Shown here one piece after another: positions 45,178 to 54,131 of a DNA stretch of 64,000 nucleotides; within the stretch, counting starts at the first letter, position 1, and every line of letters starts with the position of its first letter. The stretch is from Bryobacteraceae bacterium (GTDB lineage Bacteria > Acidobacteriota > Terriglobia > Bryobacterales > Bryobacteraceae), in NCBI GenBank assembly GCA_026002875.1, contig BPGE01000001.1:3658001-3722000 (forward strand). The letters are read 5' to 3'. Position numbers and translations under genes: made by a program. Below the pieces are notes generated by a model. It saw only the letters and a program-made list of their open reading frames with translations, made no database searches and had not been told where the DNA came from.

Positions 45178-47292
45178 TCAGGGGAGTTTGTGGAGCCCTT
45201 CCCAACGGACGGTCCATCTGCCGTCGTTGGGAAAGCCGGGGGCGTGGCGCGCAGGGGCGCCGTCCCAGCCGGCGGCCATCATGGCGGCGGCGGCGAGCAG
45301 CCCGCCGTTGCCGGGCAGGTAGATGGTCAGGCCGGGGCGCTGGTAGTTGTGGCCATTCGGGTGATAGCGGTTTTTCGGGGTGTCCATCAGGAGAAACTCG
45401 ATGGCGAGGGCGGGTTCGCCGACGCGGGCGGCAGTCATGGCGGCGAGAGGGTAGTCCCAACCCCAGGTGTGCTCCCACTGCCAGGTTTCGCGGACTTTGA
45501 GCAGAGTCCGGCGCATGGTTTCGGAGTCGGCCATGCCGCCAGGCAGGAGGCCGAGGGCGCCGAGGAGGCTGGGATGGTCGCGGCGTTTGGAGGGGTCGCG
45601 GAACGTCTCCGGGTCTGATTCGGCGTTGACGTAGAGCCCGCCGACAACGGGGAGAGGAGAGAGCCGGCTGAGAACGTCGTCCCAGTCTCTGCGGCGGGTC
45701 AGACCGAGGCGCTCGCGCCAGATCTGGGCGGTGGCGAGCCCCCAGCGCCAGTATTCGAGTTCAAAAGCGGGATTGAAGGTCGTGCGGGGCGGATGGAGTT
45801 CCTGGGCGGGGATGAGCGGGGGGCCGAGGACGTAACGGTTCTTTCCGGGGTCGAGGCGCGCAAAGGAGGCCATGAAATCGGCCGTTTCAGCGACGAGATC
45901 GATCCACTGGCGGAGGAGGCGATCGTCTTTGCGGACGCGGTAGACGAGTTCGAGCAGATGGATCAGGTGGGGCTGCTGCCAGACAAGCAGGGGGCCGATG
46001 GCCGACGGGCTTTCGCGGCCATCGGGGCCGACCATCTTGGGCCAGCGGAGGCCGCGGTAGCCCTGGCGTGCGGCGGTCTCGCGAGCGAGCGGAGCGATGC
46101 GGCGGTACCAGGGGAGGCTTTTTTCGAGAAGTTCCGGGCGTCCCCATAGAGGGAAATGGGCGGCGTGCCACCAGTGCATTTCGAGGTGGAATTTACCGAA
46201 CCAGCTGTTGAATGCGAGGCCGGTTTCCTGCGGCGGCATGGAACCGGAACACTGGATGGCGGCCAGGTATTGCGAGAGAACGATGCGCCGTTCGAGCTCT
46301 TTTGCGCGGGGATCGGCGGACTGAGAGAGGTCGATGGCGCCGCCGCTCCGCCAGAATCGAGCCCAGTACCGCCGGGAAGCAGCTGCGGTTTCCTCGACCG
46401 ATGGTGTCGCAGCGGCAGGCGGATTCAGGGAGAATTCCGCAGTGAATTCAGCCCTGTTTCCGCTGAATTCAAGGACAAAAGCATGATCCGCATCGCGGCG
46501 GAGGGTGCCGCTGCCGGACCAGCGGAGGCGCGTGAAATACCGGGTTTCGTCGAGGGACCGCTCGAGCAGGGCATCCGAGCGCGAGGACGCGCGGATCCGG
46601 GTGGCGTGCCTGCCGGGGCTGGTCCAATCGGCGGGCTCGCCGGTATGGACGCCGCTGCCGTAGGGGAATTCGATTCTGATCCTGACGGGCGGGGAGGCGG
46701 CGCCGGTGCGCATGATGCGGACGGCGAGCAGATCCCGGACGGGGTGGACCCAGGTGCGCACCTCGAACGGCTGACCGGCGAAGGTGAAGCGGCTTTCGAG
46801 CGTTCCGGTCCAGAGATCGAGGCGCTGTTCGATGGCCTGGAGGTCCTTGATCGCTGCGGGGCGGCTGTCCATTTCCAAGTCGAAGCCGATGCGGGCGAGA
46901 CCAAGGCGGTGAGGATTCTGGCGGAGCCATTCGGCGGCAGGCGTGCGAATGTTGGTGGGGTATTGCACGGGGCGCCCGGCGGTGTCATAGGGTTCGAAGG
47001 TCTGCTCGAGGCGGTAGCCGGCGGGATTCGGGAAAGAGTGCCAGCCCCACTGAGAGAGGGTGGAGAGAGGAATGAAATCACGGTAAAAGTCGGGGAAGGA
47101 CTGCAGGCCGGTGACGTCGGCGGTGAAGGCGAATTCGCCGTTGCCGACGGAGAGCGGGGCCCAGGGATCGGCTGCGCGGAGGACGGGGTTGTGGCGGCGG
47201 ACAAGGGCCTGCCGGTCGATGGGCTGAGCCGATAGAGGGCTGAGCAGGATGATCAGCGGGGAAACGAAGAGCCGGAGGAGCTGTGGCGGCAT
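45178..47292 (-). CDS. Secreted six-hairpin glycoside hydrolase-like protein
   Basis: This 704-residue protein has a signal peptide (MPPQLLRLFVSPLIILLSPLSA). An N-terminal beta-sandwich (about 40-310) is followed by an alpha/alpha barrel (about 325-690) with W-F-G-K-F-H-L-E-M-H-W-W-H, W-W-H-A-A-H-F-P-L-W-G-R, R-W-P-K-M-V-G-P-D-G and W-E-H-T-W-G-W-D-Y-P, a layout seen in GH65/GH95-like and related families. The exact family and substrate cannot be fixed. Acidic residues in the barrel could be catalytic but were not matched to a known pair. The ATG at 47290-47292 lacks a good ribosome-binding site; starts further upstream would extend into unlikely sequence. Confidence 0.75.
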   Translation of the reverse strand: MPPQLLRLFVSPLIILLSPLSAQPIDRQALVRRHNPVLRAADPWAPLSVGNGEFAFTADVTGLQSFPDFYRDFIPLSTLSQWGWHSFPNPAGYRLEQTFEPYDTAGRPVQYPTNIRTPAAEWLRQNPHRLGLARIGFDLEMDSRPAAIKDLQAIEQRLDLWTGTLESRFTFAGQPFEVRTWVHPVRDLLAVRIMRTGAASPPVRIRIEFPYGSGVHTGEPADWTSPGRHATRIRASSRSDALLERSLDETRYFTRLRWSGSGTLRRDADHAFVLEFSGNRAEFTAEFSLNPPAAATPSVEETAAASRRYWARFWRSGGAIDLSQSADPRAKELERRIVLSQYLAAIQCSGSMPPQETGLAFNSWFGKFHLEMHWWHAAHFPLWGRPELLEKSLPWYRRIAPLARETAARQGYRGLRWPKMVGPDGRESPSAIGPLLVWQQPHLIHLLELVYRVRKDDRLLRQWIDLVAETADFMASFARLDPGKNRYVLGPPLIPAQELHPPRTTFNPAFELEYWRWGLATAQIWRERLGLTRRRDWDDVLSRLSPLPVVGGLYVNAESDPETFRDPSKRRDHPSLLGALGLLPGGMADSETMRRTLLKVRETWQWEHTWGWDYPLAAMTAARVGEPALAIEFLLMDTPKNRYHPNGHNYQRPGLTIYLPGNGGLLAAAAMMAAGWDGAPARHAPGFPNDGRWTVRWEGLHKLP

Positions 47293-47360
47293 TCCGTGAC
47301 CATGATGCCATGCGCGGGACCGCACCCACGAAAATCTCTATCCGGACCGGGCACCGCGAG

Positions 47361-47940
47361 GGGGCCGCTCGCTTCGGTGGTCCCTGCGAACACGGTTGGG
47401 ATGCAGCCCTCGGCCAAGGCCGAGGGGAAATCCGGGGGCAAGGCCGAGGGGAGGCCCTCAGGAGAGGGCGCTGCGGGGCACGGCTTGGGGCCGCTCGCTT
47501 CGGTGGTCCCTGCGAACACGGTTGGGATGCAGCCCTCGGCCAAGGCCGAGGGGAAATCCGGGGGCAAGGCCGAGGGGAGACGCGCAGGAGAGGGCGCTGC
47601 GGGGCACGGCTCGGGGCCGCTCGCTTCGGTGGTCCCTGCGAACACGGTTGGGATGCAGCCCTCGGCCAAGGCCGAGGGGAAGTCCGGGGGCAAGGCCGAG
47701 GGGAAACCCGCAGGAGAGGGCGCTGCGGGGCACGGCTCGGGGCCGCTCGCTTCCGTGGTCCATGCGAACACGGTTGGGATGCAGCCCTCGGCCAAGGCCG
47801 AGGGGAAGCCCGTTGGGAGGGCGCGGGAAACACGGTTGGGATGCAGCCCTCGGCCAAGGCCGAGGGGAAATCCGGGGGCAAGGCCGAGGGGAAATCCGGG
47901 GGCAAGGCCAAGGGGAAACCCGCAGGAGACAGCGCTGCGG
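47361..47940. repeat. Repeat array B: five 20-bp palindromes, 126-bp unit
   Basis: The palindrome CCCTCGGCCAAGGCCGAGGG starts at 47407, 47533, 47659, 47785 and 47847; steps are 126, 126, 126 and 62 bp. Each is preceded by CACGGTTGGGATGCAG and followed by GGAARYCCG. The 126-bp unit also has a half-copy (GGGGGCAAGGCCGAGGGG) and a constant block beginning GGGCCGCTCGCTTCG. The last step uses a different linker, GTTGGGAGGGCGCGGGAAA, which recurs almost unchanged in array C. Polarity on the plus strand is opposite to array A and the same as C. It fills most of the gap upstream of the glycoside hydrolase and beyond the terminator of the TIGR03437 gene. Confidence 0.95.
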
Positions 47941-48045
47941 GGCAGGGCTGGCATCCGCTGCCGCGGTTTTCATCCATGCCGATGATTCGCGGGGTGATGG
48001 GCGTTCTCTGGCGCGGGGAGGCGCTTGAAAAGGGGTGCAGAAATG

Positions 48046-48077
48046 CCAATGCCGCCCCCGGGAGGGGGCGGCATTGG
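48046..48077 (-). terminator. Strong hairpin after the TIGR03437 protein gene
   Basis: CCAATGCCGCCCCC and GGGGGCGGCATTGG form a perfect 14-bp stem with a 4-nt loop, 21 bp after the stop of the TIGR03437 gene. On the minus strand only a weak T-containing tail (CATTTCTG) follows. It separates the gene from repeat array B. Confidence 0.65.
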
Positions 48078-48098
48078 GGAACCGGATCCGGGCCCGTT

Positions 48099-51000
48099 TT
48101 ACTGAGCCTGGCCGATGGGGATGACGGAGGGCTGGCCGTAGAAGGCCGTTCCGCCGGGAGGCGCCGCCACGAGACCGAGAGGACGGTCGCCGAGCTGGGC
48201 ATTTTCGGGGATCTTGAAGAAGACCTCGTAGATGCCGATCAGGTTTTCAGCGAGCTTGGCCTCGATGACTTCGACGCCGGCGTTGTCGATACCGACGGCG
48301 ACAGTGGCGGTGACCTTCTGGTCAGGACGCCCGACGCGGTTGGTTTCGGCCAGAGGCGTGGCCTGGCCGAGGCCGATGGCGTACATGCGGACGATCTCGC
48401 CGCGGCGCGCCGGCGTGGCCTTGGTGACGACCAGACCGTCGGAGCGGATGACGACGGCGGCGCGGCGTCCGTCGATGGTGTCTTCGATGATGCCGGGGGA
48501 GAGCGCCGTGACGGGCAGGGTCACCGAGGTGACGATTCCGTCGACGGAGACCCGGGCTTCGACCGTCGTGCCGCTGATCTCGTACGGCACCTGGATGAGA
48601 GCCGACTCGGTCTGCCCTTCCTTCGCAATCCAGTAAATGGGCGCGAAGAAGGAAGCAGAGCCGGAGCGGAACTCGACGACGAGTCCGCGGAAGGTCTGCG
48701 GGAGCCGTCCGGCGAAGATGTTGGCGACGGCGACGTCAGTCACGTTCTTGGCGATGCCGCCGCCGGTGAGAAGGACGAGCGCGCCGGGGGCGACAGAACC
48801 GGGAGCGCCGGTGGCGTAGTTCCGGAAGCTGGAGGCCGTGATGGCCGGCCCCGGAACAATGGACTGAAGAGTGAAGCTGACCGGCGTAAGACCGGCAACG
48901 GACGCCGTCACAGTGATTGTGCCGGCACTCGCCCCGGCGGTGACGGTGACCTGAGCGCGGCCGTCGGCGCCAGTGGGTGTCGAGCTGGCGCTGAGGGTGC
49001 CGGGACCGGAGATGCTCCAGGTGACGGGGACGCCGGCAAGCGGCGCATTCTGGGCATCGACAACCTGGACGACGAGCGGCGCAGGAAAGACGGAATTGAT
49101 GGGGATGCCCGTCTGCCCGTCGCCGGAGATTTTCTGGAGCGAGGTGGCTGTGGACTCGACGGTCACGGTAAAGGTAGCGGCGAGGTCGCCCGCACGCACG
49201 GTGACCTGGAACGTGCCCGCGATGTTGCCAAGGCGGACGCGGGTGGAGACGCGGCCATTCGAGTCCGCCGTGGAGACAGTCTCAATGAGAGACAGAGCGG
49301 AGGGGTTGGAGACGCTCCAGACGACCGATGTGCCGGGGAGAGGATTGCCGCCGGCGTCGACGATGCGGGCGACGAGAGGCAGCGAGAGGGTGGTCCCCGT
49401 TTTTCCGGACTGGTTGTTGCCGGAGACGATGACAGGCGGCACGGGGTCGCCGGGGAGGACAATCAGCGTGATGCCCGGGAAGTCGAATCCGCCGCCGACG
49501 GTAGCCGTCAGGAACGTGGTTCCGATCTTTCCGGACGCGACGAGCGTGCAGGAGACGATCCCGTCGTCTCCCGAGAGTGAGGTGCCCTCCTGGCAGGTGG
49601 CCACAGGACCTGCGGCGGGATCCTGGTTCTCGGTCACCGCGGTGAGGCCGACTTTCGGGATGGGCATGCCAGCCATGCCGCCCTGGCCAAAGCCGGAGAG
49701 AATCCTGAAGCGGAGCGCATCTGGCGCCGGCTGGCCCAACTTGACCTCGATGATCCTGTCGGAAGGCTCCGGGGTCAGCATCTGGACGGACGGGAAGCCG
49801 AGATCGTTGGCGGGGAACTGGTTGATGAAGAAGGTGACGTTGCCGATGTCGCTGACAGCCTCGACCGTCCCCTGGACGAAGGACTGTCCGAGCGGGAAGC
49901 TGCCGAGGAAGAAGAAGTTGACCTGCGCCTTGCCGTCGGAATCGGTGATGGTCTGGGTGGGCGAGGTGAAGTTGAGGTTGGTCGTGGTCGTCTGCCAGAT
50001 CACCTGTTTGCCGGCCATGGGCTTTCCGTCGGCGTCGAGCGCCTGGACGACGAGCGGGATGTTGATGGTGCCGTAACGGGTGAGCTGGCCGTCGCCGGCG
50101 AGCTTGACGAGCCGCGCCCTGTCCGGGGTTCCGCCGCCGCCGCCCCCGCCGCCGCTCTGGCCGACGACCGTGGAGGTGAACTGGATGGGAGGCAGATTGC
50201 CGAGAGTGGCTTCGACGGTGAAGGGACCAGCGGCTTCAGGCGCGACCACGTCGACGTAAGTCCAGCCGTAACGGTTGGTGGCGTTGGCAGGCTGAAGGAT
50301 CTGGACGCCGGAGGTGAGGGCGCGGAAATTCACCGTGCGGCCCTTGACGGGACGGCCGGCGGAATCGATCACCCGCAGGTAATACCGGATAGTCGAAGAG
50401 GGGCTGACGTTGGCCTGACCGCCCCCGAAGCCATACAGGTTGCCAGCGATGGCCGTGGAGGGGGCGCTGGCCCACTGGATTTTCCCGGGCGTGATGATGC
50501 GGGAGGGCGTGGCGCCGATGCCAGCGAGGGGGAAGCGGGAGAGGGTGCCGCCGGAGTCGATGTAGAAGAGATACAGGGCGTTGGGGTACTCGTCCGAGGT
50601 AGCGATGCTTTCGATATTGGTGAGAGGAATCTGGTTGACGCGGAAGTCATTCACCGTGATTCCGGCACCAAGGACGAAGTTGAAATCAAAGACCTGCTGA
50701 ATGGCCGCGGAGTAGCCGATGGCGCGGGTCTCGCGGACCGGAATGAGGCGGTCAAGCAGCTGGATGGCGTTGCCGAAGGGGTTGCTGACGGTGGCAACCA
50801 CCGGCGCACCGCCGACGAACGCCCCGGCGGGACTGTTCTGACTGCGCAACTGAAAGTCGAAGATGCCGATGGAATGGGCTCCCTGAACGCGGTTGGCGGC
50901 GAAGGCGCGGGTTCCGGAGCCGGGGGAGAAGTAGAGCTTGCCCGGGTGAGTGAACGTGCCTCCGGCGAGGGAGGTGCGAGCCACTTCATCGAAGGGCGGG

Positions 51001-51650
51001 AGGGCGCGGAGTTCAATGAGGTTATTGAGAGCGGTGACGAAGACTCTGCCGAAAGGAGCGACGCTGAGGGCGAGCCGGGTGTCGCTGAACGTGCCGGCGA
51101 TGACGCTCGCGTTGAGCCCCTGCCAGTTGCTGGTCTGGATGGGCATCAGGAGATTCGGAGCGCAGAGGACGAGGAGGTACTGACCGTCGAGGGTCAACTC
51201 GGCATCGATCGGGTCGCCGGGCAGGGGGATGGCGGCGTTGACCACCTGCTCGGACTCGATGCGGACCATGTAGACGAGCGACGGGTTGCGGGTGACGACG
51301 TAGAGATGGGCGCCGTCAGGAGAGAGAATTCCCTGGACAGGGGTGCCAGCCCCGAGACCGATGGTCCGCGGTTGCGAGAGGGCGCCGCCGCTGATGGTGA
51401 CAAAGGTGACGGAGGACTGGGAGCTTTCGGAGACCACCATCAACTTTGCGCCGTCATCGCTGAGGAGAACCTGGGCGGCTTCCTGGGGAACAGGGACGGA
51501 TCCCACGGGGCGCAGTTCTTCATCGAGCACCGTCAGAGCAGGCGCCGCAGGAGTGGAGGACAGGCTGGTGATGTAGCGGCCCTGCGCAGTGGCAGCCAGG
51601 GTCAACGTCACCATCGCCGCAGTGAGAAGACTCAAACGGAACCAGGACAT
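48099..51650 (-). CDS. Secreted propeller and Ig-like protein with TIGR03437 C-terminus
   Basis: This 1183-residue protein has a signal peptide (MSWFRLSLLTAAMVTLTLAATAQG), an N-terminal region with repeated strands suggestive of a YVTN-like propeller (about 25-400), several Ig-like/invasin-like domains with the V-V-W-x-V-S-x-P and G-R-A-x-V-T-V-T patterns (about 420-950), and a C-terminal domain with N-Y-A-T-G-A-P-G-S-V-A-P-G and Y-A-I-G-L-G-Q-A-T-P, characteristic of the TIGR03437 family of Solibacter relatives. A poly-Gly stretch follows residue 500. It is probably a surface or extracellular adhesion protein. GAGG lies 6 nt before the ATG at 51648-51650. Confidence 0.88.
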   Translation of the reverse strand: MSWFRLSLLTAAMVTLTLAATAQGRYITSLSSTPAAPALTVLDEELRPVGSVPVPQEAAQVLLSDDGAKLMVVSESSQSSVTFVTISGGALSQPRTIGLGAGTPVQGILSPDGAHLYVVTRNPSLVYMVRIESEQVVNAAIPLPGDPIDAELTLDGQYLLVLCAPNLLMPIQTSNWQGLNASVIAGTFSDTRLALSVAPFGRVFVTALNNLIELRALPPFDEVARTSLAGGTFTHPGKLYFSPGSGTRAFAANRVQGAHSIGIFDFQLRSQNSPAGAFVGGAPVVATVSNPFGNAIQLLDRLIPVRETRAIGYSAAIQQVFDFNFVLGAGITVNDFRVNQIPLTNIESIATSDEYPNALYLFYIDSGGTLSRFPLAGIGATPSRIITPGKIQWASAPSTAIAGNLYGFGGGQANVSPSSTIRYYLRVIDSAGRPVKGRTVNFRALTSGVQILQPANATNRYGWTYVDVVAPEAAGPFTVEATLGNLPPIQFTSTVVGQSGGGGGGGGTPDRARLVKLAGDGQLTRYGTINIPLVVQALDADGKPMAGKQVIWQTTTTNLNFTSPTQTITDSDGKAQVNFFFLGSFPLGQSFVQGTVEAVSDIGNVTFFINQFPANDLGFPSVQMLTPEPSDRIIEVKLGQPAPDALRFRILSGFGQGGMAGMPIPKVGLTAVTENQDPAAGPVATCQEGTSLSGDDGIVSCTLVASGKIGTTFLTATVGGGFDFPGITLIVLPGDPVPPVIVSGNNQSGKTGTTLSLPLVARIVDAGGNPLPGTSVVWSVSNPSALSLIETVSTADSNGRVSTRVRLGNIAGTFQVTVRAGDLAATFTVTVESTATSLQKISGDGQTGIPINSVFPAPLVVQVVDAQNAPLAGVPVTWSISGPGTLSASSTPTGADGRAQVTVTAGASAGTITVTASVAGLTPVSFTLQSIVPGPAITASSFRNYATGAPGSVAPGALVLLTGGGIAKNVTDVAVANIFAGRLPQTFRGLVVEFRSGSASFFAPIYWIAKEGQTESALIQVPYEISGTTVEARVSVDGIVTSVTLPVTALSPGIIEDTIDGRRAAVVIRSDGLVVTKATPARRGEIVRMYAIGLGQATPLAETNRVGRPDQKVTATVAVGIDNAGVEVIEAKLAENLIGIYEVFFKIPENAQLGDRPLGLVAAPPGGTAFYGQPSVIPIGQAQ

Positions 51651-51747
51651 TGTTGCCTCTTTCAGGGAGATCTGGAAGGCAGCTTCTGCTTTGGAAGCGA
51701 GGAAGGGAACTAGGCACATTGTAGCACCACTTCCGCTGTTCGACAAA

Positions 51748-51781
51748 AAGGCCGGGGGGCCGATGGGCCCCCCGGCCTTTC
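51748..51781 (-). terminator. Rho-independent terminator of the 581-residue secreted protein gene
   Basis: AAAGGCCGGGGGGCC and GGCCCCCCGGCCTTT form a 15-bp stem with a 4-nt loop. On the minus strand it is followed by TTG and lies 25 bp after the stop of the upstream gene, in the gap before the TIGR03437 gene start. Confidence 0.8.
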
Positions 51782-51805
51782 ACCTGCAGAAAGTTTCTGC
51801 GGGGG

Positions 51806-53551
51806 TTACTGGTCCAACGCCTCCGAAGCGTTCCCGGCGTAGCGGGTGGTGAGACCGCCGCCGAGGATCAGAGCGATGTAGCCCTGGGCGAACTTGTTCG
51901 CGCCAAGGTCGCTGATGAAGGCGTAGCCGTGAGCGTACTGGAAGTTGCACCGGGCGATCATGTAGCCGGTGAACCCAGGCACGGGGTTGAGGTTCTGGGC
52001 GCTGTTGCCGCCGGACAACGTCATCAGCAGCTGACCGCCGGCCGGGATGGTGGCGGACGTCTGCGAGGTGTTACCCGGCGTGCCGTAGAAGAACAGCGTG
52101 CAGGTGCCGGTCTGGGCGGCCGTGTTGAACGGATCCACGGTCGTGTTGGAGATGGCGATGCCGGTGTCCCAGCCAGGGATGCTGGTCAGGAACGGGAACA
52201 GCAGCCGGGTCTCGCAAGCAACGATCGTGAAGGCCGTCGTCGCGGTCGGGTTCTGGTAGAAGCGCGGCACCGGAGCCGTGGACGAAGCCACGTCAACAGT
52301 GCTCAGAGGCGCGTAGCTGCCAGACACCGTGCCGGAACCCAGGGAGGGCAGACCGGAGTACCAGATGACCACCGGAACGTTCAGCGTCTCGGTGACGCCA
52401 GGGTTGGCGGCGGTGACTTCGTAGACCGCCGCGCCAGCGCCGCCCGTCAGAGAGACGAGGCCGTTGGCGGAGGCGGTGCTGCCGTCCACCGGCGAAGCCA
52501 GCAGCGTCAGCGTGGTGCCGGAACCGCTGGTGACCACCTGCGGCACGGCGACGTTGACGCCGGACGGGATGCCGGAGAACGTCAGGCGGAGACGGGTGGC
52601 CTGGGTGGCCTGGCCGGCGCCGCTGTTCAGGTAAGCCGCGCTGCCGGGCACGCCGCCCCAGAACATCGACTCAGTGTTGTAGATCTGGGTGAGGTCGTTC
52701 TGGTAAGGCGGGCCGTACGGAATGGTGGAGCCGGTACCGCCGCGGATACGGAAGGCGTTCGGGAACAGCTCAATAAAGCTGGCCGTGAAGAACGCCGTAC
52801 CGGGAGGCAGGGTTCCGGGCAGAGGCAGCGGATTGGAGGAGGTGTTCCAAGCCAGCGGGCTGGCGCACTGGTTGAAGTTGGCCGCGGTCGCGGAGAAGCG
52901 CAGACCGTTCTGGATGTAGCCGACAGCCAGGAACGGGCTGGTGATGGGCAGCGTCAGGGTGCCAGTGATGGACACGAAGATGTTCACCGGCGGGGGAATG
53001 AGGGAGGTGACGTTGCCACCGGTCGCCAGAGCCGCATTGACGCGGATGTTGACGAAGCGGAGCGTACGGACCGTGGTGGTGCCCGGCGGATCGAACGGGA
53101 TGTCGCGCCACTCAATGGCCTGGGCGTTGCCCGAGACCTGGTGAGCGAAGAACATGTTGCCGCAGGCGGCACCCGTGTAGGGAGCGACGCAGCCCGGAGC
53201 CTGGGGCGGAACGGGGAAGGTCGCCCAGACCTGGGCAGCCGGCGCCGGGTCGTCGATCAGCAGGGTCGCTTCAGAAGCGGTGGCCGAGCCGACCGCGATC
53301 AGCTTGCTCGTGATGTTGTAGCCGTTGGTGAACAGACGCACGTTGATGCGGGGCAGAGCCTGACCGGCAACAGTCGGCGTACCACCCTGGCAGGTGATGA
53401 ACGCCTGACCGACTTCTTCAGCCACGCCTTCCGCACGCAGCAGCGGCGGAGCGCCGCCGTTCAACGTGCAGTTCAAAGCCTGCGCACTGGCGATGCCGGA
53501 CACGAAGACCAACACAGCCAGGAGCAGGAGAGCTTTGCGAAAATCAACCAT
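51806..53551 (-). CDS. Secreted beta-rich protein of unknown function
   Basis: I recognise this 581-residue protein only as a type of secreted protein common in Solibacter relatives. It has a signal peptide (VDFRKALLLLAVLVFVSGIASAQA), four or more cysteines early in the chain (in L-N-C-T-L-N-G, I-T-C-Q-G-G, P-G-C-V-A-P and A-A-C-G-N), many Thr/Ser/Gly strands, and a C-terminal part with I-S-N-T-T-V-D-P and G-T-C-T-L-F-F-Y-G. The ATG at 53549-53551 is preceded by AAGGAGAAGGAA, and the frame upstream has poor coding character. A strong promoter, long leader and perfect terminator suggest high expression. Confidence 0.75.
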   Translation of the reverse strand: MVDFRKALLLLAVLVFVSGIASAQALNCTLNGGAPPLLRAEGVAEEVGQAFITCQGGTPTVAGQALPRINVRLFTNGYNITSKLIAVGSATASEATLLIDDPAPAAQVWATFPVPPQAPGCVAPYTGAACGNMFFAHQVSGNAQAIEWRDIPFDPPGTTTVRTLRFVNIRVNAALATGGNVTSLIPPPVNIFVSITGTLTLPITSPFLAVGYIQNGLRFSATAANFNQCASPLAWNTSSNPLPLPGTLPPGTAFFTASFIELFPNAFRIRGGTGSTIPYGPPYQNDLTQIYNTESMFWGGVPGSAAYLNSGAGQATQATRLRLTFSGIPSGVNVAVPQVVTSGSGTTLTLLASPVDGSTASANGLVSLTGGAGAAVYEVTAANPGVTETLNVPVVIWYSGLPSLGSGTVSGSYAPLSTVDVASSTAPVPRFYQNPTATTAFTIVACETRLLFPFLTSIPGWDTGIAISNTTVDPFNTAAQTGTCTLFFYGTPGNTSQTSATIPAGGQLLMTLSGGNSAQNLNPVPGFTGYMIARCNFQYAHGYAFISDLGANKFAQGYIALILGGGLTTRYAGNASEALDQ

Positions 53552-53816
53552 TTCCTTCTCCTTGTGAACTGTCGAATTTGAATTGATGAAGGGTCTCTTC
53601 AACCTGAGCCTCAGCGGAAGGGGAGATAGGAACCCATGCCCCCGGCAATTCCGGAAAAGTGCGGAGCGGAAAACCGTGATTTTCCGTTCTGCCTCCTCCG
53701 GTTCCTGCCGGTCTTCCTTGGTGGATTCCCATGTGCAATCGAAAATCTCTTGTTCTGTGCCTGCGGGATCCTGACCGAACTTTGAGTGCCGGGCCCTTCC
53801 GGGCACAGTCAGCACC
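53552..53816 (-). other. Long mRNA leader of the secreted protein gene
   Basis: About 260 nt lie between the predicted transcription start and the ATG. No gene is seen, although an open frame extends upstream. CGGAAAA and TTTTCCG (near 53667-53686) can pair across six bases. The leader could carry a regulatory structure; nothing I recognise as a riboswitch is present. Confidence 0.4.
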
Positions 53817-53846
53817 TTCATATCACCCTGCCAGACTCCCTGTCAA
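53817..53846 (-). promoter_or_regulatory. Sigma-70-like promoter of the 581-residue protein gene
   Basis: TTGACA (53846-53841) and TATGAA (53822-53817) are 18 bp apart on the minus strand. The -35 box is a perfect match to the consensus; the -10 box is weaker. It faces the secreted protein gene about 265 bp away. Confidence 0.5.
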
Positions 53847-54131
53847 GCGGCTACTTTTGCCGACGTGAAGCTGGCAGAGCGATGCCAGTACTCCCTACCC
53901 CCGCTATTTAAGCATGAAGCGTCCTGATTCGTCAAGACTTTCTCTTGGTTTGACCGATATTTGCGGCAGCCCAGAGGGCCGCGGGCGCGCCGGGCGGGCG
54001 GCGGGGCCGGCGAGGGGGACGCGGATCGCACGCGGTCATGCGGGGGTTTTCCGCTGTGGCGAGGGGGCCGGGAAGGGCGAATGCGCTGCCGGGAGAGCGA
54101 CGGAACTTGAGGGGCTGAGCGTCCCGGGGCC

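Noticed and set aside
53552-53821. N-terminal extension of the 581-residue secreted protein
   Set aside because: The extension would precede a clear signal peptide, has poor coding character, and the internal ATG has a good ribosome-binding site.
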